A stretch of DNA of 16,037 nt from an uncultured Collinsella sp. (GTDB taxonomy: Bacteria; Actinomycetota; Coriobacteriia; Coriobacteriales; Coriobacteriaceae). Under the pieces are notes generated by a model that searched no databases, was not told where the DNA came from, and saw only the letters and a program-made list of their open reading frames with translations. This document shows, in pieces, positions 1 through 6,000 of this stretch. The stretch covers positions 1 through 16,037 of the forward strand of contig CABQJK010000042.1 of the NCBI GenBank assembly GCA_902464495.1, read 5' to 3'. The translations under genes and the position numbers were made by a program. The number at the start of each line of letters is the position of its first letter. The first letter of the stretch is position 1.

Positions 1-75
1 TGGCTGGGACGGAGGGATTCGAACCCCCAACAGCCGGCACCAAAAACCGGAGTTCTACCGTTGAACTACGTCCCA
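1..75 (-). tRNA. tRNA-Gln (anticodon UUG)
   Basis: Read on the minus strand, this folds as a full cloverleaf. The 7-bp acceptor stem is TGGGACG paired with CGTCCCA, followed by G and an encoded CCA. The D-arm contains TTCAACGGTAGAA. The anticodon stem is CCGGT/GCCGG, closing the loop TTTTGGT, whose anticodon TTG reads glutamine CAA codons. The T-arm carries GGTTCGAATCC. The gene is 75 nt including CCA, so its 3' end sits exactly at the window edge. It lies 38 bp downstream of the peptidoglycan-binding gene on the same strand. No separate promoter was recognised. Confidence 0.95.
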
Positions 76-113
76 ATGTGTGGTGTTGCCCAAAAGCAAC
101 TCGTCTAGTTTAC

Positions 114-1019
114 CTAATCTGCGAGGGCATCGCAAACGCCGTCGAGTAGGCGTACGGCGAGCGTCTGCGCGTCGCTGGCCGTGAAGGTGCCGTTGTAGCG
201 CGTCATGCCCGTGAGCTCAATGCGAATGCGAGCCGGCTTCTGCTGCGCGGCGACATTGGCGGTGCGGATGCGCTGGGCCAGGTTGTGGCACTCGGCGAGG
301 GCAATCGTGGCGCGTGGCGCGGCGTCGGCGGGCAGCTCGTCGCTTGCGATCTCGAGCACCAGGTCAACGTCGGTTGGGACCTCGGAGTCGCAGAGCATCA
401 TGCCGCTGTTGTCGGTCGTTGCCGTGGCGATGTTCCACATGCGCGAAGCAACGCTGCGTGCGATGGGGTCCTCACCGATAACGGCGATCTGGAAGCGCTC
501 GAGCACGTTGGCGGCGCGAGCAAAACCGATGCGGGACTCGGCTTCGGTGACCGAGGGCTTGCCCTCCCACACATGGTGCAGGCGGTTGATGTAGGCGTAG
601 GTGTCCTGGAAGGCCATGCCGTCGGCAAACAGGCCGACATTTTCCTGGAACTGCTGCAGGGCAGCCTCGGTATGCGGACCAAAGTAGCCGTCGTCCTCGC
701 CACAGGCAAAGCCCAAAACGTTGAGAGCGCGCTGCAGGGCCTGCACATCGGCGCCATGGAAATTTGGCATGCGCAGATACAGAGTGCGGTCGCCCAGCTT
801 ATACGAGGCGTCGACCAGGGCGCTCCAACAGGGGATATCGACGGCATGACCGGCAGCAAGGCCGCTGTCGAGCCTGAAGGTGCTGACGGCCTGCTCGGTG
901 GTGGTGCCAAAGCGCTTGTCGACAACCTCGGCGTCATCGATTGTATAGCCGAGCTGCAGAAGGCGGGACTGAACATCCTCGACGGCTGCTCCCTGCATGC
1001 CCGTGGTAATAGGTTCCAT
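114..1019 (-). CDS. Peptidoglycan-binding protein with two PG_binding_1 repeats and a possible degenerate amidase domain
   Basis: This is a 301-residue protein with no signal peptide or membrane segment. Two PG_binding_1-type repeats are visible, at about residues 8-70 (QSRLLQLGY ... FGTTTEQAVSTFR) and 78-148 (DVQALQRALNVLGF ... GYFGPHTEAALQQFQ). Both have the expected leucine/glycine spacing and the FG-T/H-TE-A turn. Residues 175-301 weakly resemble the C-terminal half of N-acetylmuramoyl-L-alanine amidases (Amidase_3), in segments like DLVLEIAS and ARIRIELTG. The zinc-binding His and Glu motifs are missing, so an active amidase is unlikely. The order of two repeats then an amidase-like domain recalls actinobacterial CwlM, a cytoplasmic regulator of peptidoglycan precursor synthesis; this link is an inference. 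The ATG at 1019 follows AAAGGGG at good spacing. A candidate promoter lies at 1088-1117. Confidence 0.85.
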   Translation of the reverse strand: MEPITTGMQGAAVEDVQSRLLQLGYTIDDAEVVDKRFGTTTEQAVSTFRLDSGLAAGHAVDIPCWSALVDASYKLGDRTLYLRMPNFHGADVQALQRALNVLGFACGEDDGYFGPHTEAALQQFQENVGLFADGMAFQDTYAYINRLHHVWEGKPSVTEAESRIGFARAANVLERFQIAVIGEDPIARSVASRMWNIATATTDNSGMMLCDSEVPTDVDLVLEIASDELPADAAPRATIALAECHNLAQRIRTANVAAQQKPARIRIELTGMTRYNGTFTASDAQTLAVRLLDGVCDALAD

Positions 1020-1087
1020 GAACGAACCCCTTTCGGCGTACCATTCGTACTATTTTGAGCGTGTGTCGGATAGACAACGCGAGACAA

Positions 1088-1117
1088 TTTATAAACATGC
1101 ACTCAATAGTGTAGCAA
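1088..1117 (-). promoter_or_regulatory. Candidate sigma-70-type promoter of the peptidoglycan-binding gene
   Basis: On the minus strand, TTGCTA (1117-1112) and TATAAA (1093-1088) are separated by 18 bp and lie about 70 bp upstream of the gene start. The -10 box matches consensus at 5 of 6 positions and the -35 at 4 of 6. The stretch 1020-1158 holds no other recognisable feature. Confidence 0.4.
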
Positions 1118-1158
1118 CTTGTACCCAAACTCGCTGCCCACAGGTTTTATGACCCCCG

Positions 1159-2184
1159 CTAGTTAAGACGCTCCACAAAGAAATCTGCCATTGAGAGGAA
1201 GAGCTCGCGCGCATGCGGGTCGAGCTCGACGCCTTCGATAGCGGCCTTGGCCTTAGCGGTCAGGTCGAGCGCATAGGTGTGGGCGTAATCGATGGAGCCG
1301 GTCTCCTGGAAGATCTCCACGGCGCGTGCGAGCTGCGCAGGGTCCTCGGTGCCCGAGGAAAGGATTGCCTCGATCTCGTCGTGATAGCGCTCGTCTGACA
1401 GGGCATGCACGGCAACGAGGGTGCGCTTGCCCTCGGTGATATCGGTGCGGAAGTCCTTGTTGGCGGCCTCCTTGGTGCCGATCAAGTTGAGCAGGTCGTC
1501 TTGAATCTGGAAGGCAAGGCCCGTGTGCAGCCCAAAGGCGCGCAGTGCCTCAATCTGCTCTTCGCTGCCGCCGCCGATAATGGCTCCGGCGGCAAGCGGC
1601 GTCGCTCCGCTGTAGTACGCGGTCTTGTGCGTCGCCATGTCCAGATAATCGTCGACCGAAATGTCAAAGCGCCCGTCGCGGACCCAGCCCAGGTCGAGCG
1701 CCTGGCCCTCGATGGTACGGACGATCATCTCGGTAAGCTCGTGGAGCACGCGAAGCTTCACGTCTGCGTTGAGTGTGGGGTCGTCGAGAACCGTCTTGGT
1801 GACCATGGTGAGCGCCAGGTCACCGCAGTTGATGGCAAGACCGGTGCCCTCGGTAAGGTGCATGCAGGGCTTGCCGCGACGAATCTGCCCGTTGTCGGCG
1901 ATGTCGTCGTGGATGAGTGCGCCCGACTGAAAGTGCTCGATGGCCGCCGCCGCGCTGCGGGCGCTCTCAAAGCTGCCGCCTACCGCAGTGGCGGCGAGCA
2001 TGCAGATGAGCGGGCGGTGGCGCTTGCCAGCGTTTGCCGTAAATGCCGAGAGCGGGGTATACAGGTAGCGCTCGATATCGGCGGAAGTCGCCTGTCCGTC
2101 AAAGAACGTGGCCAGATAGTCGTTAATCTGGTCAAAGTGCTGGGCTAAAAAGCTGGTAAACGGACTGGACACGGGTTCTCGCAT
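1159..2184 (-). CDS. Polyprenyl (all-trans) diphosphate synthase, GGPP-synthase-like
   Basis: This 341-residue trans-prenyltransferase condenses isopentenyl diphosphate onto allylic diphosphates, giving precursors such as the menaquinone side chain. The visible family landmarks are GKRHRP (53-58), the first Asp-rich motif DDIAD (93-97), RRGKP (102-106), the K-T pair at 187-188, the second motif QDDLLN (228-233) and GKRTL (252-256). The second motif ends in Asn where many family members have Asp; some GGPP synthases share this. Residues 4 and 5 before the first motif are Ala and Gly. These are small, so the chain-length pocket is not blocked by an aromatic residue, and the product should be C20 or longer. 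The ATG at 2184 lacks a clear Shine-Dalgarno sequence. A CATAAT box at 2213-2208 would give a very short leader. The gene lies 115 bp after the PTS-HAD gene with no convincing terminator between them, so read-through is possible. Confidence 0.92.
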   Translation of the reverse strand: MREPVSSPFTSFLAQHFDQINDYLATFFDGQATSADIERYLYTPLSAFTANAGKRHRPLICMLAATAVGGSFESARSAAAAIEHFQSGALIHDDIADNGQIRRGKPCMHLTEGTGLAINCGDLALTMVTKTVLDDPTLNADVKLRVLHELTEMIVRTIEGQALDLGWVRDGRFDISVDDYLDMATHKTAYYSGATPLAAGAIIGGGSEEQIEALRAFGLHTGLAFQIQDDLLNLIGTKEAANKDFRTDITEGKRTLVAVHALSDERYHDEIEAILSSGTEDPAQLARAVEIFQETGSIDYAHTYALDLTAKAKAAIEGVELDPHARELFLSMADFFVERLN

Positions 2185-2299
2185 TCTTTGATAGGTTGCA
2201 TCGTTGCATTATGCAGACAACATATTGCCACATTAGGGCGTCGAGCGCGGCGGTTGAAGACGATTGGTCCATGCGGCCGCAAGTGCGGTAGGGGCTTGG

Positions 2300-4750
2300 C
2301 TAGATAAGCCCAAAGTGTTCGAGCGCGGTGACGACGCCGTCGTGGTCGATGCTGTCGGTGACATAGTCGGCCTTTTCCTTGAGGAAGTCCGGTGCGTTGC
2401 CCATGGCGATGCCAACGTCGACGGCGTTCATCAGCGAGACGTCATTGCTGGCGTCGCCGATGCCGTATACGGTTCCGTGGTGGGGATCGAGGGCGTCGAG
2501 TACGGACTGGATACCCTCGCGCTTGGTGCATTCGCGAGGCGAAATCTCGGTCACTTCGAGCTCGAGCTCGTTAAAGCAGAGCAGCGGCTCAAACGCTTGA
2601 TCCTGAGCGATGCGGTTGGCAAGCGACGTGGACATTAAGATCTTGTAGGCGCTGTAATGTTGCAGCTGCGTAATTGCATCGCCCACGGTGCGGGCGTATC
2701 CCGGGGCGTCGGGCGCATCGGCACTCATGCGAACGACGCCATTGAGTCCCTCAAAACGAATCACTTCGTCCGATTGCTCAAGAATGGGAGCAAGGCGCTG
2801 CAGCATGCCGGGCGTCATCGCCAAATCGCGAATCACGTGTCCCTCAAGTTCGACATAGCCACCCGCGAGGCAGACGATGCCGGTCCAGGGCAGCTCGAGC
2901 AGCTTTGGATGGATGCAGCTCAGCGTGCGCCCTGTGCAGATAAACGCCATATTGCCCTTGGCGACAAAATCACGGATGGCTTGCGAGACCGCTTCATTGG
3001 GATAGGGGGAGAGGTCTCGCTCGCTCTCGGGAAGCTCTTGTGCCACTCGAGGGTCTTGCCAGGCGAGTGTTCCGTCGATATCGAAGAAGCAGATATCGCC
3101 GCGCTTATGGGCTGCGCTGGCGGCAGGGGAGGCCGAGGTGGTGGGCACAAATCCCGGCTCGAGGCCCATGATCTGGTCAAAATGCTCTTTAACGCGGGGA
3201 ACGGAGATGCCAATAATCACCTGGGCGGTCTTGCCCGTAATGATGAGGCCCTTGGCGCCCACCGCGACAAACGACGCATTATCTGCAACGATGGAAGGGT
3301 CTGCGACCTCGACGCGCAGGCGCGTGGCGCAGTTGGTTGCGCCCACGATATTGCCAACGCCACCTAAAAGCTGAATTACCCGCTCAGCGAGGACGTGATC
3401 TTGATCGGATTGAATACTGACCTCGCCATTGGGAGTTTGCTCTTTGGCAAAGCCGCTTCCCGTTAAACGATCGATTGCCGCGCGATTGGAGGCATGATCC
3501 TCGCGGCCCGGCGTCTTAAGGTCATAGACCAAGATGAGTGCTCGAAAACTAACAAAAAAGATGAGGCTAAAGGCAAGACCGATACCGAGCGCCAAAAGGT
3601 AGGAGCCGGCATGCATTCGCATGAGTGGGATGAAGTTGAAGGCCGTCATTTCCATGAGACCGCCCGAGAAGATGCCGACGATGCCAAAGAAGTTCATGGT
3701 CATGGCAAGGCAGGAGGATAGGACGGCGTAGAGCAAAAAGAGTCCGGGATAGGTGAACATAAAGAGAAACTCGAGCGGCTCGGTGACGCCGCAGACCACC
3801 GAGGCGACGATGGCGGGCAAAAGGATGACTTTAAGGCCGGCGCGGCGTTCGGGTTTGGCGGTGAAATAGAATGCTGCCGCGATGGCGGGAAGGCCAAAGA
3901 GCTTGCCCCAGCCGGTGGCGGTAAAACCTGCCCAGGGCGCAAGTTCATTTAAAGGGCGCGTGCTATGGGAGAGAATGGGGAGCAGGTTGGTCCACGTGGC
4001 GTAAATACCGTCGTGAATGACCAGATTGTCGTAATAGATGGGCATATAGAGCAGATGGTGCAGCCCCATGGGCTCGAGCGCTCGCTCCAAAAACACAAAG
4101 ATGCCCACGCCGAAGGGGCCGACGCCCGCAAGTGCGTGGCGCAGCGTTTCGGTCACAGCGTATGCGAAGGGCACGATGGCGGCCGAGATGGCGGCAAGGG
4201 CAAACACGGCAAAAAAGCTGATGAGGTAGACCAGCGAGGAACCCGAGAAGGTGCCGAGCCAATCGGGAACCTTGGCATCGTAGAAGCGGTCATGGATGGC
4301 AACGACGGTTGCCGACACCGCCAGCGGGCCGATAATGCCGGTGTCGAGCGTCTTGATGCCGTCGATGACGGTGATGCCGCTGGCGGGGGTCAAAGATGAT
4401 GGGTACTTAAGTCCAAGGTTGTCTCCGCTCAGCTTAATGATCTCGCTCAAAAAGAAGCAATAGGCAAAATAGGCCACGAGTGCCTCGAGGCAGCAGCGTG
4501 CCGGTTGCTTTTGGGCAAGACCGATAGGCAGCGCTACGGCAAAAAGGAGCGGGAGACGTTTAAAGACCGTCCACGAGCCGCGCTGGATGATGGTCCAGAA
4601 AACGTACCAAGGGGTTCCGTATACGGCGAGATCGCCGACGATGTCTACGGTCGTGGCGAGGGCGGAGATGCCGACCATGAGGCCTGATATAGAAAACAGC
4701 ATGGCGGGCGCGAACATGGCTCCGCCAAAACGTTGGATTTTCTGCAGCAT
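2300..4750 (-). CDS. Alpha-glucoside PTS permease EIICB fused to a Cof-type HAD phosphatase
   Basis: This is an 816-residue three-part fusion. Residues 1 to about 420 form a multispanning EIIC. The opening IQRFGGAMF, the later PLLFAVALPIGLA, the GVTEPLEF sugar-site motif (321-328) and LKTPGRE (411-417) closely follow GlvC/AglA alpha-glucoside permeases. Residues about 450-530 are EIIB, with the phosphorylated cysteine in NCATRLR (Cys474). An Ala/Ser/Thr/Pro-rich linker (529-550) leads to a complete HAD domain (551-816). HAD motifs are DIDGT (Asp557, Asp559), CTGR (Thr606), Lys743 and GDASND (Asp766, Asp770), as in Cof/subclass IIB phosphatases. There is no EIIA domain, so EIIA must come from elsewhere. 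The expected function is import with phosphorylation of maltose, trehalose or a similar sugar; the HAD substrate is unknown but may be the imported sugar phosphate. The start at 4750 is chosen because GGAAGG lies 6 nt upstream and GlvC-type proteins begin here; an ATG at 4786 lacks both. The gene is divergent from the TreR-like regulator. Confidence 0.9.
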   Translation of the reverse strand: MLQKIQRFGGAMFAPAMLFSISGLMVGISALATTVDIVGDLAVYGTPWYVFWTIIQRGSWTVFKRLPLLFAVALPIGLAQKQPARCCLEALVAYFAYCFFLSEIIKLSGDNLGLKYPSSLTPASGITVIDGIKTLDTGIIGPLAVSATVVAIHDRFYDAKVPDWLGTFSGSSLVYLISFFAVFALAAISAAIVPFAYAVTETLRHALAGVGPFGVGIFVFLERALEPMGLHHLLYMPIYYDNLVIHDGIYATWTNLLPILSHSTRPLNELAPWAGFTATGWGKLFGLPAIAAAFYFTAKPERRAGLKVILLPAIVASVVCGVTEPLEFLFMFTYPGLFLLYAVLSSCLAMTMNFFGIVGIFSGGLMEMTAFNFIPLMRMHAGSYLLALGIGLAFSLIFFVSFRALILVYDLKTPGREDHASNRAAIDRLTGSGFAKEQTPNGEVSIQSDQDHVLAERVIQLLGGVGNIVGATNCATRLRVEVADPSIVADNASFVAVGAKGLIITGKTAQVIIGISVPRVKEHFDQIMGLEPGFVPTTSASPAASAAHKRGDICFFDIDGTLAWQDPRVAQELPESERDLSPYPNEAVSQAIRDFVAKGNMAFICTGRTLSCIHPKLLELPWTGIVCLAGGYVELEGHVIRDLAMTPGMLQRLAPILEQSDEVIRFEGLNGVVRMSADAPDAPGYARTVGDAITQLQHYSAYKILMSTSLANRIAQDQAFEPLLCFNELELEVTEISPRECTKREGIQSVLDALDPHHGTVYGIGDASNDVSLMNAVDVGIAMGNAPDFLKEKADYVTDSIDHDGVVTALEHFGLI

Positions 4751-4788
4751 AATATGCCTTCCGGATGCAACATGCTGTGCGAGCAAGA

Positions 4789-4813
4789 ACGTTTAAACAA
4801 TGAACTCATTGTA
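4789..4813 (-). promoter_or_regulatory. Candidate -10 box and GntR/HutC-type operator of the PTS-HAD gene
   Basis: On the minus strand, TACAAT (4813-4808) is a good -10 box with no convincing -35. TTGTTTAAACGT (4800-4789) follows at the expected transcription start. Its core GTTTAAAC (4791-4798) is a perfect palindrome and fits the GT-N-TA-N-AC pattern of HutC-family operators. A second perfect palindrome, ACAATGA-AC-TCATTGT (4797-4812), overlaps the -10 box. A repressor bound here would block transcription start. Confidence 0.5.
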
Positions 4814-4901
4814 GAGGACTGGCTGCTTGCCGCATTGACGGTTTTGATTCGGTCCGATTTGGGTTTCGGGGGAACCGTCGACGGTAAATAATCCGTGCTT
4901 T

Positions 4902-4914
4902 ACCGATAATCGGT
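4902..4914. promoter_or_regulatory. Palindrome ACCGATAATCGGT in the divergent control region
   Basis: This is a perfect 6-bp inverted repeat with a 1-bp spacer. It abuts and overlaps the GTTTAAAC core at 4913-4920. Its position between two divergent genes suggests a binding site for a second factor or an extension of the regulator's site. No other copy was noticed in the window. Confidence 0.35.
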
Positions 4915-4941
4915 TTAAACAACTTTAAGAAATGCTATCGT
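4911..4941 (+). promoter_or_regulatory. Candidate promoter and operator of the TreR-like regulator gene
   Basis: The core GTTTAAAC (4913-4920) is a perfect palindrome; read on the minus strand, the site is TTGTTTAAACCG. It would overlap a weak -35 (TTTAAA, 4914-4919) of an extended -10 promoter, TGCTATCGT (4933-4941). The transcription start would fall near 4948, leaving room for the ribosome binding site at 4963. This arrangement suggests autoregulation. The promoter elements are weak; the palindrome is clear. Confidence 0.45.
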
Positions 4942-4974
4942 GCCTAGCCATACATATTCATTAGAGGTGAAATC

Positions 4975-5694
4975 ATGCCAAAAGCGATTTACGAAGGAAT
5001 CTACCGCGAGATCCGTTCGCGCATCATCAACGGGACCTATGCGTTTCAGGAGATGCTGCCAACCGAAGCCGAGCTGACCGCGGAGTTTGGCTGCACGCGC
5101 AATACCGTTCGACGCGCCTTGAGCATGCTGGCCGACCAGATGTTTGTGCAGCCTATACACGGTAAGGGCGTGCGCGTTATTTGGCTTAAGGGCGAAACCG
5201 ACATGCTGGGCGCACTCGAAGAGGTTGAGTCGTTTGGCGAATTCGCAAAACGCAACAATGCCGTCGCATCGACCGAGGTCAAGTCTTTTGAACATTTGAT
5301 TTGCACTGAGCAACTCTCTCGCCGCCTGGGCTTTAAGGTGGGCGAGGAGCTGATTCGCGTAGTGCGTGTCCGAAGCCTCAACGGCAGCGCGCGCCAAGTG
5401 GACCATGGCTACTTTTTGGCGTCGGTCGCCAAGGGCCTGACCCCCGAGATCGCGGCGGATTCTATCTACGGCTATCTGGAGCACAAGCGCGGCGTCAAAG
5501 TGATGGCGAGCCGTCGTACGGTGAGTGTCGAGCTCGCCAACGATGAAGACTGCAGCTATCTGGACCTTGGCAAGTACAACTGCGTCGCCGTTATGGAGAG
5601 CCAGTCGTACACCTCGGACGGCATCTTGTTCGAGGTCACGCATGCCCGCACGCATCCCGAGATCTTCCACTACCGCGTCAACTCCAAGCGATAG
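4975..5694 (+). CDS. GntR/HutC-family transcriptional regulator, TreR-like (UTRA domain)
   Basis: The 239-residue protein has an N-terminal winged helix (1-70), with LPTEAELTAEFGCTRNTVRRAL as the GntR recognition region and IHGKGVRV as the wing. Residues about 85-236 are a UTRA effector-binding domain. Segments such as YFLASVAKGLTPEI, SIYGYLE, NDEDCSYLDLGKY and the C-terminal THARTHPEIFHYR follow the order and spacing of Bacillus subtilis TreR, whose ligand is trehalose 6-phosphate. It probably binds a phosphorylated disaccharide or hexose and controls the divergent PTS gene. TTGTTTAAACAA-type palindromes near this gene, the ABC operon and malQ suggest a wider regulon. The exact effector cannot be read from sequence. 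The ATG at 4975 has AGAGGTGA just upstream. Confidence 0.88.
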   Translation: MPKAIYEGIYREIRSRIINGTYAFQEMLPTEAELTAEFGCTRNTVRRALSMLADQMFVQPIHGKGVRVIWLKGETDMLGALEEVESFGEFAKRNNAVASTEVKSFEHLICTEQLSRRLGFKVGEELIRVVRVRSLNGSARQVDHGYFLASVAKGLTPEIAADSIYGYLEHKRGVKVMASRRTVSVELANDEDCSYLDLGKYNCVAVMESQSYTSDGILFEVTHARTHPEIFHYRVNSKR

Positions 5695-5735
5695 CCGGCT
5701 AGCTCGCAGCCTGACGAGACTCATGCCCTCAAAGC

Positions 5736-5784
5736 GAAAACGCCCGGTCAAACCGACGATGCATCGGCTTGACCGGGCGTTTTC
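5736..5784 (+). terminator. Rho-independent terminator after the regulator gene
   Basis: Perfect 16-bp arms GAAAACGCCCGGTCAA (5736-5751) and TTGACCGGGCGTTTTC (5769-5784) enclose a 17-nt loop with a further short CCGA/TCGG stem. The right arm ends in TTTTCTCT. It isolates the regulator gene from the ABC operon promoter downstream. The symmetrical A- and T-rich stem ends could let it work on both strands, but no minus-strand gene precedes it. Confidence 0.85.
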
Positions 5785-5805
5785 TCTGCATTCGATAATA
5801 AATAA

Positions 5806-5817
5806 TTGTTTATACAA
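5806..5817. promoter_or_regulatory. Upstream operator candidate of the ABC operon (TTGTTTATACAA)
   Basis: This near-palindrome has core GTTTATAC, fitting GT-N-TA-N-AC, and strongly resembles the TreR-type operator TTGTATATACAA. It lies 75 bp before a second such site, close to seven helical turns, so one regulator could contact both. Confidence 0.5.
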
Positions 5818-5874
5818 AACTTGTCAAGTATCAAGTTGAAATTACCGTTCACCGAAGTTTTTCTACCGCTCTAG

Positions 5875-5912
5875 TAATACTTGTTCAAACAACTAGCCAA
5901 ATAGCGTATTGT
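5875..5912 (+). promoter_or_regulatory. Candidate promoter region and operator of the ABC transporter operon
   Basis: TTGTTCAAACAA (5881-5892) has 5-bp palindromic arms TTGTT/AACAA. Two alternative -10 boxes flank it. TAATAC (5875-5880) would place the operator at the transcription start. TATTGT (5907-5912), with TTCAAA as -35 at 17-bp spacing, would place it over the -35. Sequence alone does not choose between them. Either way a bound repressor should block the operon. The leader that follows has a 7-bp hairpin, GGCGGCA/TGCCGCC (5959-5977), just before the ribosome binding site. Confidence 0.45.
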
Positions 5913-6000
5913 ACAAGTCAGCAAAAGGGGCAAAGTCCCCGAGCCAATCTCCGAAGGCGGCGGCAAAGGGTGCCGCCACGGTGTGAAAGGGTGGATTGTA

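Noticed and set aside
88..103. Hairpin GTTGC/GCAAC between the tRNA and the peptidoglycan-binding gene
   Set aside because: The stem is only 5 bp with no T-tract on the relevant strand, too weak to call a terminator.
934..1128. Small minus-strand open frame of 64 codons
   Set aside because: It overlaps the start of the peptidoglycan-binding gene in another frame and contains that gene's promoter; no ribosome binding site was seen.
4751..4786. Upstream ATG at 4786 extending the PTS-HAD protein by 12 residues
   Set aside because: The internal ATG at 4750 has GGAAGG at ideal spacing and matches where GlvC/AglA-type permeases begin; the longer start has neither.
5983..6000. GTG start at 5983 for the binding lipoprotein
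   Set aside because: It overlaps the AAGGGTGG ribosome binding site that serves the ATG at 6001, and it would add charged residues ahead of the signal peptide without support.
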